Source: Phylloscopus collybita
Taxonomy: Eukaryota; Chordata; Aves; Passeriformes; Phylloscopidae
Reading direction: 5' to 3'
Length of the DNA: 64,000 nt
Assembly: GCA_027886175.1 (NCBI GenBank)
Contig: JAJNNQ010000002.1
Location: 4,344,001 to 4,408,000, forward strand
The first letter of the stretch is position 1. Each line of letters starts with the position of its first letter. Shown here in pieces: positions 33,098 through 46,719 of this stretch. Below the pieces are notes generated by a model that worked only from the letters and a program-made list of their open reading frames with translations, made no database searches and had not been told where the DNA came from. Made by a program: the position numbers and the translations under genes.

Positions 33098-36000
33098 CTC
33101 ATAATCTTGAGCATTCTTGTGATGGCAAAAACTTATTTTCTGCCCACCTTGACTGCCCTCATTCCTAAAGATCTCACCAGTGTCAAATGGTCTGTGGCTG
33201 TTAAAAAGAAGGGAGAGGATCCCATAGGGTCAACATCTACACTAAATACTTAAACAAATACATGTGGTTTAATTACTTCGGCTAATATTAGTAGTATTAA
33301 TGCTTTTTCAAGCCAGAGGTAACCCTTTGATCATGTATAGACTGCAGCAGTTTGGCCAGGTCTCTGGTACTGAATCCAGTAGCTTGTACATCATTAATAT
33401 CTCCAAATACGATAAATTAGTAGTATAAATTTTGCACAGTCCTTCCAGAATTGCAAATCTTCATCAAAGGCAAGAGGAGTTGTCTGAGGAATAAGGATTT
33501 CTTGATTCACTAAGTGCACACTCTGTCAGAGAGGAAGAAATGAAGTGAAACCTTTGCAACAGATGATGCTATTATGGATGTGTACTTCCACAGAAAGCCA
33601 AAAAAAGGACACTGCAGCACCTCAGCTATATTTTGGAGGTATCACTGACACCCAAAGTTGCACAGCTTTGTGCTCAAAGGTAAGCATGTTCTCCATTCCC
33701 ACCTTCGCCCACAGGAAACAAGGCTGCAAAGCAAAAAAGCATAGACAGGGGTTGTTTGAAGGAGTTTTGATTGACTGGGGGTTATTTTGCAACACAGAAA
33801 CATCTGAGCAGCAATGCCTTTTGATTAACAACAAATTTTTTGTGTTGAACTTTGCAAAACAAAGGATTACTCAGGAAGAATGTCACATAGACCATGTGCA
33901 ATTACCTACACAAGGGCTGCAGAAGCAGCCCTTAGATATGAAACAGGGATAAGCAAAGCTTAAATTCACTCTTTAAGAGGAAGATAGAAGGGGTTTTGAT
34001 GTGGTGGCATCTGAAGGCCATTGTATTAGGACTTGCCATACTGTGCATGCTCTACTAATCCAGGATCCTTAGTCATCAGGACTTTGTATAGTCTATGTGG
34101 AGCTCTGCACTGCCAGACACCCAGGGCTGAGGCAGTCCCAGCTCACACAGTGCTGTGGCTCTGGCTCATGCATGGAACTGGAGGCTTGGGGTCTCAGGGG
34201 CACACAAGGGCTGTGAGCTGTTGCTCAGGGGTGGAATGTTTCAGCTGCCTGAGTTTGGGACTGCCTCTCTGCTCTGGCATCCTTCAGTCCAGCTGTAAAT
34301 CTCTGTGCACTGCAGGGTACAGGGAGAGCTGCACCACCTGAGATACAGAGAGCACCAGGGCAGGGGAAGGTTGTGAGGGATTAGGGTCAACTCATTTCAG
34401 GCATTTACAGAGTAGACTTCTAAGTGCGAACTGTTGCACTGGGCTTTCCAGGCAGCTAGGAGACATAGGTGGGTTTATAATGCCATTCATCTGCTCTGTT
34501 TTAAGCATCTCCTTTAGAAAGAGATGAATCACTGTAGACTCCACCAACAGTATTGACTGGCTCTCCATTGACTCGCAAGGGAGCCACAGGTGACCTGCCC
34601 AAGAGCAGATTTCTGCTTTATTGGGGTGAACCTGCCGAGAGCTTGGTGCCCGTGGTGTAGGACTTAGCTGCTCTGAGCAGCTCAAACTGTGGCATTCCAG
34701 TCAATAGCTGCTTCAGCAAGCTCAGTATTTTTGGAGAAATGACACCCCTCAGGAGGAGTTTGCAATGTTAAGTAGCTAAAAGAAACAGCAGGTGGGAGAC
34801 AGAGGTGCTCTGTGGTCAGTAGGAAATAAAGTCTGTGCTTCCTGCTCCTGCACCACATGCCTCCAAACCTTTGTCTCTTTTATAGCAGGTTTTCATATCT
34901 TCACAGAGAGATTAGTTCAGGTGTGAAGTCATCATGCTGATGATTAGTTCATGATGCCTGCTTCATCTCCCTCCAAACTGGAGGGGTCCTGTTGTAACCA
35001 TATCTCATCCCCCGTGGCTATTGCTGCACCTTATCCTCAGAGCATCAGCTGCTTCTGAGGAAGTCTTGGGCCATCAGGAAATAAACTGTCTGGGTCATCA
35101 AGAAAGCCTGCGCTCCAAAGAGAGAAAAAAAATCCCATCAGACTGTAGGAGTAAAAAGCAAAAAACCCAGCCTACACGTGTAAGAGTGGCAGCCTCTACA
35201 GTGTGGTGTGTGTCCACACGTTGTTGCAGAAGCCATCTCCCTTCGGCTGTGATCGCTCTCAACTGTTTGCAGTCTGTGTGCGGTGACGTGCGTGGAATAT
35301 TGCTAGGAAAATGTGCATTCTTGTTAATAGGTATAGTTTAGGATGATTGTTAGCAGAGCATAAGGCCTTATTGATTGAAAGTGGCATATGGCAAGGATGT
35401 ATAATGATTCACTTTGGCTGCTAGTTCGAAATCCTATTCACGGGTGAAAAAAAAAAAAACCCCGCTCTCCTTTGCAGTCAGGCTTCATTCTTTCTGCAGC
35501 ATGTTTTTCAAACCAGGCCATTTTACAAGTGATCCCTAGGAGAGATTTCCTGCTCTCCTGGGTGTGTGCTCAAAGCTCTCTTCAGTCTTGCAAGGGCAGG
35601 TCACAGGAACAAAAGCTGAAGTTATCATATGCCTCCCTTTGAGCAAAAGGTTGTCTTGCAGTTCTCTCTCTAAAACACTTTTTCTGGGCATTTTGTGTTT
35701 AGGAAGGGTAGTGGACTTGAAAATCTGATCACAATAAATACCAGGGATAGGTGCAAGGCTGGTTTCCAGCAGCATTGCTTGGTGTCTGGTGGGAGAGGGT
35801 GTAAATCCTCACCTGCAGCAACAGCCTTATTAGGAATGGTTTTGATATTTTTTTCCAACTGCATTTTTGAAAGACAAAGTGCTCCAGCAAGCTGCAGGAA
35901 AAGCGAGCTCCTCTCTGGATCCAGCTTCTCTTCACCAGGGGAAAAAAATGCGTGTTCCTACATGGCATTAGCAAATACAGAGTAATTAACCTGAGGTAAA

Positions 36001-37679
36001 ATCCCAGTGAAGGCAAAGCAGACAAAGTATTAATAAATGTGAACTGACAGAGATAAGCCCTGAGGACCTCATCTATCTTCCCCGTGTGTTAGCAGGTCCA
36101 AGTGAAGCTGAAGTTGTCTCACCTGGTTTGCCTTGGGTAGACTGACAAGGTAAGCACAGACCTTGCACTGGGTAAAGGTGGCACCTTGTGAGTCCTGAAT
36201 GCCCCCACCTCCCATCACTGGTGCTTCTGAGGGATCTGTTGAACCTCAAGAGAGGTGTCCTGAAGGATGGCAGCTCAGAGTGGCACTGTCCTGGTGATCA
36301 AGAGCAAATAAGGCTGCAACTGATCCCAGTACTGACCCCAGCACCCCCTCACCCACCACAGCTGGGAGGGCAGTGCAGGGAAAGGTTTTGCCAGGTTGGC
36401 TGCACATTGGAGGAGAAGATGGTGCCAGCAACTCAGAGCTATCTGGCAACCTTCACTGAACAGGGAAAAGCTGCAGGGACTGATCCTAACCCAAATGGAT
36501 CAGCCCATACAGGAAGATAACTTACTGACAGAGGAAAAGTGTGCAATCTGTGCCATTCCTATAGGCCTGCAAAACTCCCTGACCTTTATCTAGCTGATGT
36601 TCAGAGATATCTGGACACTTTTCTTGGCAACAGCACCAAGAACAATTCAAATGACATTCACTTCACTACTGGAGGCACAGCTCTTGTGTTTTCCCACCAG
36701 CAAACGAAGAGCAGAGCCTTCCTATATGTCTTTTCTGGGAACTCATGCTTTCTAGGAATTGCTTACAAAGAATTAAGTAATCTATTTGGTTGTCAACCAG
36801 AAGTCCCAGGCTTGCTAAATGATCTTGCACAGTTTTTTTTTTCCAGGAAGATACTCCTTCAAGATGGTCTCAAGGATTTGACTGTGGTAGGCAAAACAGG
36901 GATCCCTCGAATAAACTAGCTCTGAACAGGCAAATAAATGGAATGTCTTTCATTACACCTGTCACCAGTTTATTTATTCCGTGTCCTCTTTCTGCCATAA
37001 AAGTCTTGAGTGATTTCAGCACAGTAAAACATCTGCACTCATTTTCAGAAAATAACAACAACTGCCAATGTATGAAATCACTATTTTCTCAGAACGCCTA
37101 TTGTTCACTGTCCAGCCCTTATTGTTTCTCATCTCCTGTGAGTGGTTTACAATCAAATCCGCTTTATTTACAGTAGAAAGGAAAATATGTCAGAGCAAGA
37201 CAATTGACTATAAGCCTTCAGTCAATAACAGCTTATTTTTGTGCATGCTAAAATGTAGTCATTTCTTGCATTCGTTGAAAAATTCCCATTTGCAGGTGTC
37301 AGGTCCGTCCTGTGCCAGGGGCTGGGCTCCTGCTAAGCCTAAGCTGGTACACCTTAAAATGCACCTTCTAAACCTGGATCCAGCACACACAGACCTTCTT
37401 GCCATAGGCTCCACCAGCCATCCTGCAGTGAGCACTCACAATTGAAGCCTTGTATCAAACAATACTTCAGCATTGTTCAACTAGTTTGGTGATTAGGGAC
37501 TTTTGTAAGATACTGAGCTGTCAGCAGGCAGATCATCTCTATCCCACAGTGTCTCAGTCTTTACTCTTGATTTGTGGCCAACATCAACTCCCACTGAAGG
37601 CCTTTCTTATATAGTTTTCCAGTTAATGCTTTCCATGGGGTCATCACATCTCAGAGATAAACACTGAAAAGCTGAAGCA
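33098..37679. other. Intergenic, nothing recognised
   Basis: No exon or element was recognised. An A12 run lies near 35448. Around 35180-35440 is a unique stretch with TTATTGATTG (PBX/HOX-like) that may be non-coding regulatory DNA. Confidence 0.5.
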
Positions 37680-37840
37680 TGTTATTAAGCCTCTTAAAAC
37701 ATTAGAAAGACAATCATTTTGACAGAAGAGATGTTAATCACACTTCTATAAAAGCTTTTCATCTTCAAAGCATTTAACCAACATTAATTACATGTAATTG
37801 GCTTTTCCATGTACATCATGCAAAACACACCTTTCATGTC
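37680..37840. promoter_or_regulatory. AT-rich segment with 14-bp palindrome
   Basis: AATTACATGTAATT at 37786-37799 is a perfect palindrome made of two inverted ATTA cores. It lies in an AT-rich, repeat-free context with other TTAAT and TAAC words. It is compatible with a homeodomain dimer site; function is inferred. Confidence 0.3.
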
Positions 37841-40800
37841 ACTTGTCACTGCTATCTTACCCAGGATCTCTGAGACAAAGCTGTGCCTCTTCAGTGCAGC
37901 ACAGCTTCCTGAAGCTACCTTAGGCCTCATCTTGCAAATCCCAAAGGGCAACATTTAAAAACAGCAGTTGCACAGAGTATAGACACCTCAGCTGAGCTGA
38001 GAGATCTGGGAAAAAAATAAAGCCATCCCACTCAGGTGCCTGCAAAGCTGTGATTCCATTTTCCTGACAAAATCATCTGAGGAGACTCTGAAGTTTTGCT
38101 GTCCCCTGTGCCTGGGGATGTCCCTGCCTTCACCAAACCCATCCAGGTCCCATACCCACACTCGTGTCTGTGCAAAATGTGCAGGATGCCCTCTCCAGAA
38201 GCAAGCTGCTCTCTGGACTCCAGCAGCACTGCATTTGGCAGGCTAGGGTGAAAAGAGAAGGGTTGACATTTCCCATGGATACCTTGTCTTCAGTCACTTA
38301 CCCAAGAAGTTGAGAACTTGGGTCCATCCCTTTCATCTGCCAGGGGACGTCAGAAACCCCCATCTGCCACCACCCTGCCTTGCTTTTCTTGCATGACCTT
38401 TTCACTGAAACAACTGCTACATTCAGCCACAAACAACTTGGGCAACTTAAGAGTTTTATTCCAATTTACAGCGTGTATGAGACAAAAAAAACCTTTCTTG
38501 TCCAGTGAACTGTCAGGATTCAACTAGGAAATATGAGATCCATGTGTCCTTGGTAGAGCTGGCTAGTATTCAAGCTCCCTGTAGCTCAGGGCTGAAAGAA
38601 AAGGATTTTGGAAGCATAAGTCACAAAAACATAAGTCTCACCAAAAAGGATAAATGAAGAAAATATCCATGAAAAGGAAAAAAAATAGTTTACAGGGACT
38701 AGATCACAGAAATTTTATCCTGGACATGAGCACTGGTTGGAGGATGAGATTCACAACAGGTGAGAAACCAAACCCAAGCACTGTTTGGGATCAACAGCAC
38801 CACTCAGGTCAGGAGATAGGTGAAGGTCCTGATAACTTCTTCCCTCTCTTTGGCTGCCTTTCAGAAAGCAATATTGAAGGTGATATTATGCTTGTTTTCA
38901 TATTGAGTGTGGAGCCATTTACAAGCTGATTAGCTCCATCACTGTTTATATATGTAGCTAATAGAGCTAAAAAATGTGCTGTTAGTTCAATGGCTCATAA
39001 AGGTATGAAAGCTCCACCTGGCAGCCTGGCATTCCTGCACTGCCTTGAAGCAAATAAAAGTGCATTCCCAAAAGTTCAGGTTGTTCCTAAATTTATTCTT
39101 AGCCCTCAACTTTTATTCTTAACCGTAGATGGCTACAGAACCCGGAAAATGAGTTTTCCATGGAGCTGTTTGGGTCTGGGATAATAAGTTCCAAGCCTTT
39201 TGAGCTGCCTTGCACATTGAAAGACCCTTCATCCCTCAAGAGCAGCAGCCAGAGAAAGGGAGACTTGCCTGGTATGGTCAGGATGGGCAGGAAAACAGCT
39301 GTGCTGTGCAGTAGAGAATTCAAAGTGCCCAGGGACTTGACCTTAGATCCCAGAGAGGGAGATTTTTAGAAAAGCACTGAAGTGGCATGTTCCAGTGCAA
39401 GCCACAGTTGTGCTTCTGAATCAACAAGATCCTGTAAAATTCCCCCACAGAGTCACCTGCATCCCCGGTAGCTGCGGCTGTTTATTTTGCAGATTCCTTC
39501 AGCAGCACATTCTCAATATTATAATTCAGTTATTGGCCACACAGTTCTGTCAGACTACTCCCACCCTGGAAGTTAAGTAAATGGTTAAGCATGTTATTGG
39601 TCCAGAGCTAGGACACTCTCCGCCTTGCTGGATTGAGCCCTGTAATCTATTCGTATTTCCTTTTCAACTTCTGCGAGTAACCCCAAACAGGCTGGGAACA
39701 CTAAGCGCAAAGTTGCAGGAGATGACTGTGGCAATTTCTGAATGACAAGAGCATTTAAAAGAAATGTCAAGAGTCTGTGGGCTGCAAGCTTTTATGTTTC
39801 AAGGAGAAACAAGAACAAAGGAGGGACAATAAATCAAACGCAACAGCTTAGCATGCTCCATCTCTGAGAGTTAACCTCTTGAAAGCCACATCCCCGACAC
39901 AGCGAGGGCCACACTCCTTTGATCGGGTCCATTATTTTGTGCAGAGTGATGGAAGCAGCAGGGTGGGCGCCTCCGTGCATGCCCAGGGGCCATGTACACT
40001 CTGCTTTGCTTGACATGTGCTATGCGTTTATGGGTTAACATCAAACATGAGCTGATTTATAATTTTTAATCAAAAAAGGATTATAACCTAATAAATCCTA
40101 ATAAGGTGCTCTGTCTGGAGGTTATGTGGTGTAGTCATATAATATACTGGTAGCTCTGCTCTCCTGAGCCTGGAAGATGGTGTAAAGTTTTTGATTTGTC
40201 AGTAAACACTTCCTTGGAAATGCTTAAATGGATCAAGACCCTCCAAGCACCATGGTGAAAATGATGATCGCCTTGGGTGGAGCCTTTCCTGCTGTCACAG
40301 GTTTTGAAGTACTTGAATGAGACACACTTGGAAGCTTGCAGCACCCCTGTGTGATGAGTATCTCCTCTCACTTTCAGAGGCCAAGTATTCCTGTTTAAGT
40401 GCTAATTATTGGCGGTTAGCTAGTTGAACCTAAGCATTAAACATATCAAACACATCACTGATGTTAGTCATGACCCTAAGGAGTCCTCCAACCACCAGAG
40501 GGTAAAGGCTGGTTTGCAAGGGCACATTATTTTTTGAAGCTAAAAAATTATGACTACTCAGAGAATGACAAACCTCGCAACTGGATTTCCTGGGTTTTGG
40601 TCCTCCCGCCCAGATAGACAGGTATTATCCTGGGGAATCTGCGAGTAAGCCAGAGCTGTCAATTATCAGAGGGGATTTCTGAGCCTTCTGTTCCCAAAGA
40701 ATGATCATCTTCCCTCCCATCCATACTCTGCCTCCCAGCAAAAGGCTGTCCTGGAAGAACATTTACTTCCCAGGAGACCTAATTAACATTACAAGACTAA

Positions 40801-41329
40801 TGGAGACTAAGCGTAAAGAATTTTTTAGAAGTCATTTGACTGCAGAGCCATTTTTAAAGCTGCTCCTCCCTGCTCTTTGTTCGCACACAATGGCTAAACC
40901 ACCACAGTGGGGATAGGGCAGGGGTCAAGAGGTCCAAGGTATTTTCAAGCTAGTTTTAACTAGCTTGCTGTAACCTCATGCTCTTCCGCTATGTTTGCAC
41001 CCATCTGTTGTATTTTTCAGCCTCCTCCCAAAGCTGCTGTCTAGTCAGGGATGTTCTCTTTGTGTGAGTGCAAGTGCCTGTCCTGATAAGGCTCGATGGG
41101 TGGTCAGGAGAAAGACCTCAGCAGAAACTCTTAGTCTTGCCACATCTTCATCCGGGCTGGAGGATAATGTCACCGGGAGCCTGATCCGAGCCCCAGGAAA
41201 CTCAAAAGGGGTCTGGAGCTATTCCTTCAATACTCTTTTAAGGAAAGATTTCCAAATCAATTAGATAAAGAAATCCATCAGAATCAACCAAGTCTGTGTC
41301 AGTAGAATCGTTCCCACTCGGCTGTCAGA
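37841..41329. other. Intergenic, nothing recognised as genic
   Basis: No gene was recognised. A repeat-free, TAAT-rich patch at 39830-40120 looks like non-coding regulatory DNA. A near-perfect inverted repeat lies at 40946-40967. Confidence 0.5.
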
Positions 41330-41598
41330 GAATCACAGAATCATTCAGGTTGGGGAAAAACCTCTGAGACCATTGAATGCAACCTTTGATCACCACGGTG
41401 TCAATTCCACCATGGCACTGAGTGCCATGTCCAGTCATTCCTTGAACACCCCAAAGATGGTGACTCCACCACTTCCCTGGGCAGCCCATTCCAGTGTTTA
41501 ACAACCCTTGCCCAGAAGAAATTTCTCCTCACATCCAACTTGAATCTCCCCTGGTGCAGCTTGCTGCTGTGTCCTCTCATCCTGTCAAAAATGAGAAT
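41330..41598 (-). mobile_element. CR1 LINE 3' end fragment (antisense)
   Basis: It starts AATCACAGAATCATTCAGGT (the antisense CR1 tail) and continues TTGGGGAAAAACCTCTGAGACCATTGAATGCAACC, GACTCCACCACTTCCCTGGGCAGCCCATTCCAGTGTTTAACAACCC and TCACATCCAACTTGAATCTCCCCTGG in outline. These are the diagnostic CR1 blocks in antisense. It is 5'-truncated. The adjacent frames at 41494-41791 are repeat-derived. Confidence 0.92.
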
Positions 41599-44500
41599 GT
41601 GGAGAATGTGTCCTGTGCCAAGAGGAGAGGATATTTCTCAGAGGTGGTTCACTTACAACTCTTTGGTTGGGAATTCTTTTTTTCCAGTACAGCTGAGATC
41701 TTGCAGATATATATCTGGAAAAGGCAATTTTATGAGCTTTTTTTCCACTAGGCTAAAGTTGAAGCTTCTACTTTCTCCAGGGTTCAGCTAAAACCAGCCT
41801 GGGCTGACAGTCTTCAATTGCAATCTTCTGTGATAACTAACAGTGCTTCCCAATTGGCCTTGGACATGGAATTCATACACCTTCATCCTAATTTTACCAA
41901 AGCATCCTAAAATACTGCTTCTGCCACATTCCCTGTGTAAAAAGGACACACAAAGAGCATCTCCTCCCTCCCTGGCTCATAGGAAATAGTTGCCTTCAGT
42001 TTTTATTGTACTAGCATTGAGTGTATTCCTATAATAAAAGCATCAGCCTGGTATTTCCAAAGTCTTCTGGGAAATAATTGTTGTACTTCCACTGTTTCAC
42101 TGAATTTCAGGATGAGAAGGGGTATCTGTCTCCCCATCTAGGCCCAGACACCCTCACCATTTCTTTCCTTGCACTGTTTGAAAACATCTTCTACCCTTCA
42201 CTTCTTAATGGTTCTGGTGCAAAAGCAATAAACACAGCTAGCAGTGCTGTTCCTAACAGCCCAGGGGCCAGCCAGGCTGTGCACAGATGAAGATGTTAGA
42301 TCCCAACCTATTTCCTGGGAGAGAGGGATGCCTGTGTGAACAAACAAAAGCTCAGCTGAATTCTCAAAACAGAAAGTTTTCTGCAATCTCTGAGTGAGAT
42401 TAATCCAAAACCCTGTCATGAAACTCCAGACTTCCCAGAACAGGACTTGTTGGACCTGACAGAATCCACCCAAAATTCCTCCAAATTTGAAGGCTGCTGC
42501 AATTAGAAATTAAATTGGTTTAACTGAAGGATAAATCTCAGTTTGAAGCAAAGTCCAACAGCAGACAAAGAAAGGAAAAGCAGAGAAATGTGCTTAATTC
42601 AGACAAAGTGCTACAGAAGGTAGCCTCATTCACTGCAGTCATTCCCCTCCACCAGCATCTTTCTGGAATGTAAAAACTGGAGTTTGGAGAGCAGGTAATT
42701 CACAGATCACACTCAGCTTTTAATTCTGCTTTGCTCCTAGCACATCTTGACCCCAACCCCGGTCTAAAAGGATGGATGTTACTAATGGCTGCATTCAACA
42801 GGCAGAGTTCTAATCTCCTCTCCCCTCCAGCCAGTCTCGCAGTATCTGCAGCATCTGACTGTGCCCTTAATAGGCAGCTGGATGAGCCCATCTATTACCA
42901 CCACAATCATGGCCAAAGCCCACAGGCTTTCAAGTCTAAAATGGGGAGCTGCCACAGTTTGGATTAAAAACACCAAAGGCTGTCTCGGTGGAGCTGCAAT
43001 AGATCTTTTCTCTCAGGGTGAGATAGCATGGGAGTCATGCAACACACACACCTGTGGCTTCACACACCGAGTTTCCCAGCCCAGCCTCTCAGAGTCCCTG
43101 CACAGCTGGTGTTTTGGGGAGCTGGAGATGCAGTCCTAGGGTGCAAAACAATTTCTGCATTCCTGCCTGGTGAGCCACAGCGAGTTGGGAATTCTCAGGG
43201 AGGTTGGTTCTTTACCTGTGAATGTCCCTTGGCAAAAGCACCTGCAAGGAAGGATTCGTGCTGCAGTTTTGGGTTTACAGTCAAAGTCCAAGACTGTATT
43301 GCAGGTCTTAAGGAGTTGTTATCATTTTTTGTGAAGGCAAAACACCCATTAAGGACTTCTTTAATTGCACATAAAGCCCTGATCTTTGTAGCTCCAATTT
43401 TATAAAATGTGTTCAGCTCTCATTGCCTTAAGCCATCAGAGGTTACAGAATTGTCCCCAGTTTTTTAAAGACCTGATTTTTCAGTCGCATTTTAGGGTAT
43501 CCTGGGACTGCTATGAAAAATGAGGCTTTAGCCTTGCTAATAAAGAAGTGATAATAATTAGAAAATCTCCTGGCCGGTGCAGATTTTATAACTCCATAGA
43601 TACCACAGTATTAACATTCTGTTTGTCCACCTGTTAGAAGAAACAGATCTGAAGAGTCATAACTCTAAAACAGTGGGTGACAATTTAATGAAAAATTGAG
43701 CTCTGCATTTAATTTCCTTTTAAGTTCGGCTGAGCATTCTGCAAGATCAAAGGGGCTTTGTGGCTTGCAAATGATCTATGATATCAGAGAAACAGATTAT
43801 AACCCAGGCACAGTTTGGTATTTAAGTAAGTATCTGCTTTTAATACCGATGCTTAAAGTAGGCTAATGGAGCTAAAGCACAAGGATAATTTCCTATGATA
43901 CAACTCTATAATCCAGTTTAATATATCAGTTGCACACTAAAAGCATATTTTGAATTTATTTCAGTGCTTTGGCCCCCCTGTGAAAAGTATCCTGAGACAC
44001 CACAAAACATTTTTAACAAAACAAAAGGTCTTGCCTTAGTTTGTAAGATTTTGGAGCAGGCACTGCATTTATGCTCTTGTACAATGCCTGGAGAAATGAA
44101 TCTCTTGGGTTCAGTGTATGAAGAATAGTTAAGCAACAGCAACACTGCATGTCAGTGAGGACTTACTTTTATTTTGGGTTCTGGAGTTCTGCTTAGAAGG
44201 TTGCTATCTTCCCCTTTCACATCCATGCAACATAATTGTGAGCAGTGGACTTGAAAAAAATAAAATAAATAATAATAATAATAATTTATAAAAAGCTATT
44301 CAAGGTTTAAAGGTGGTTCTGTTTTGGTTTATTTGGGTTCTTTGTTTTTGTTTTTTGCTTTTTTTAAACAAGTCCCTACAGCAGCAGATATTCTACATTT
44401 TCCTTTTCAGAAATGATCATGCTCCAAATTACACCTAGCCAGGGGTTTCCCTCCATGACTTAGAAGAGATGATGCTACAGATTCACTTCTGTTGTTTGAA

Positions 44501-44739
44501 CTCTTCTTCCTCCTTACTACCCTAAATTTATGGACAATTCACTCTTGTTTATTCTCCTGTTAGTGTTGTCCTTCAGGCTAACAGGTCTATTCCCCCCTTA
44601 TTGTTTACCTTCCTGATAGGTCTATAAGCCATCATTATGTACATCTGTCTTTCCCAGGCAGAAGGAGTCACATCTGTAATCTGCCTTTGCAGAGCAGTCT
44701 GATGCTGCCCTGATCAGTGGTCCCTCTTTTCTCTATCTG
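41599..44739. other. Intergenic, nothing recognised
   Basis: No gene was recognised. An (AAT)n microsatellite lies near 44264-44287, and AT-rich unique sequence lies at 43670-43900. Confidence 0.5.
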
Positions 44740-45260
44740 AATTCATCAGTTTTGAACCCCAGGGATGAGAACTGCACACGCTGTTCCAGAGGAGGCTTCA
44801 CCAGCCATGTGTAAGGTGGCATTAATGCAGCTGCAGCTTGGCTGGAGATGTCTCCTGGTGCATCACAGGCTTGTGTGGTGGTGTGATGTTGGTAGCTGGG
44901 ACATCTCATGATTGACCGATGCATCTGGGCCTGCAATCTCAGCAAATCCACAGAATCTTTGATTATGTGAGGAATTAAAGCAAAGTGCATTCAGGGTTTA
45001 CAGTTTCATCCCCTTTCTGCTATTTTAATCTGTGAGGTCATCCAGACATTCCTGCAGGATAGCTGGAGCCCCTTCAGGACTGATAATGTCTCTCAGTTTG
45101 ATGTCACCAACACATTTCGTTCCCTCCCTTCTACCTTTGGTGTCAAGATCTGTCTCTTTTGTCCCCTAAAGAAGTCACTCTTCAACTCAACTGATTCATA
45201 TCTTCACAAGCTAATTCCTTGCCCTTCTTACAGTCTACTGCTTATTCTTGTTTTCACTAA
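44740..45260 (-). mobile_element. Possible very old CR1-like relic (antisense)
   Basis: Words such as TTTTGAACCCCAGGGATGAGAACTGCACACGC, CCAGAGGAGGCTTCACCAG and AGTTTGATGTCACCAACACATTTC recall antisense blocks of CR1 elements upstream of the 3' tail. The match is patchy and the assignment is tentative. Confidence 0.33.
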
Positions 45261-46719
45261 GTCATAGTTTTTTATTTGCCATTGCATAAAAAATGAGAGG
45301 TTTAGGTGGATGGAGAATGATAATGAAAACCTCAGTCAAACTACCACCATATTTGAAGCTAGATCCATTTTAGTAGAGCCTACAAGGACTAGTCTGCTAC
45401 ACATCTTTGGTCTGGAATATCCATTGTCTTTTCTGTGAAAACAGCAACAAATCCCTTCATGTTTCCCTGATTATGGAGAGGTATGCTGGAGATTTTGATT
45501 TCATTGTCACTGATTTGTGGAGGTGAACATTTTGCTGCTCTTGTGATTAAAGCAGCTCTTTGAGCTGCCTCAGACAAGACTATCATGGCTAGCTTGGGAT
45601 GATGTTGATGCTGTGTAGTTCTGCTCCTTGTGGCCTTGCAAGGAACAAGGCTGGTATTTTCAAACAAATTCAGAGAATACGCTGAAAAATCAACAGGACC
45701 TGAAACTTGGTTCCTCTGCTTTGACAGTCTAAATTTACATCCATAATGGTTTCACATCCTAAATTCTATTTCTCATATCCCCAAATGAAGGAGGAGGAAT
45801 CTAATTAAGCACAAAAAAAAAGCCTGATTAGGTTGTTAAATTAGTTATTGGTAAATGGCTGTAGGGATATCCAGGATATCCACGACACCTGGGACAAGTC
45901 AGTACCATATAAAATCTACTTGTGCTTCTCTGCAGCAGCAAGTGGGAGAACCTTGACCATTTCTGATGGCACTGGACAGATATCTCGAGGGAACTGAACA
46001 TGCTTCTTCTGGCTAACTGAAAGAGTTTGCTTTGAGGGACATTATTGGACAAATGGATACAAACCTACTGCAAAACAAAGACTGAAGTTTTGGAAGAAGC
46101 TGAAGAATAAAGACTTGACGTCTGCAGGGATCCTGCAATCCAGAACAGTTGGAAGAGATGGGTCCTGAGAGCAGGGCAAGAAGGAGAACAAAGTCCCTAG
46201 ACTGCATCCCAAACACTTCTTTAACATCATTGACTCTACTGACCCATTTTTAACTGAGTTCCCTGTTCTGAAGTTGGACAGACTGAGGTCAGCAGCTTTG
46301 CTTGTACAGGAGGAGCAGGAGAAGCACAAGGGGAAGTGTCTTAAGATAAATTAAAATATAAAAGTATCAAAGCTTTGCCATCAGTTGTAGAAGAATAGGA
46401 TAGGTACTTCAGTTTTCACCTCATTAATCCAGTTGTTCCACTGGATAAACAACTCTGCCTTGCAGTTAATCTTCAAATAAATATGCTCTTAAAATCCAGT
46501 GGGTATTTATCTAATATAGGATAACTGTCTTACTGAAGCTAAATTAAATGCTTTTGGATAAACTTAATTTGGCCTCCTGCTGAAATGGCTTTCTGAATGA
46601 GATGGAGAGGAAATGCTTAACTCTCATTTGGAGTAAGGGTGGTGGCACTCACTGATGGCCAAATACTCCAAATAGTCTGTTCATGTTCACTGTGGCAGAA
46701 CTGGGTTTTAACTCCTCAC

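Noticed and set aside
35400..35450. GTTCGAAATCC resembling a tRNA B box
   Set aside because: No matching A box or cloverleaf arms at the right distance.
45389..46329. Cluster of minus-strand frames considered as degraded retroviral or transposase coding sequence
   Set aside because: No catalytic motif or family signature could be read; more likely random frames in or near an old LINE relic.
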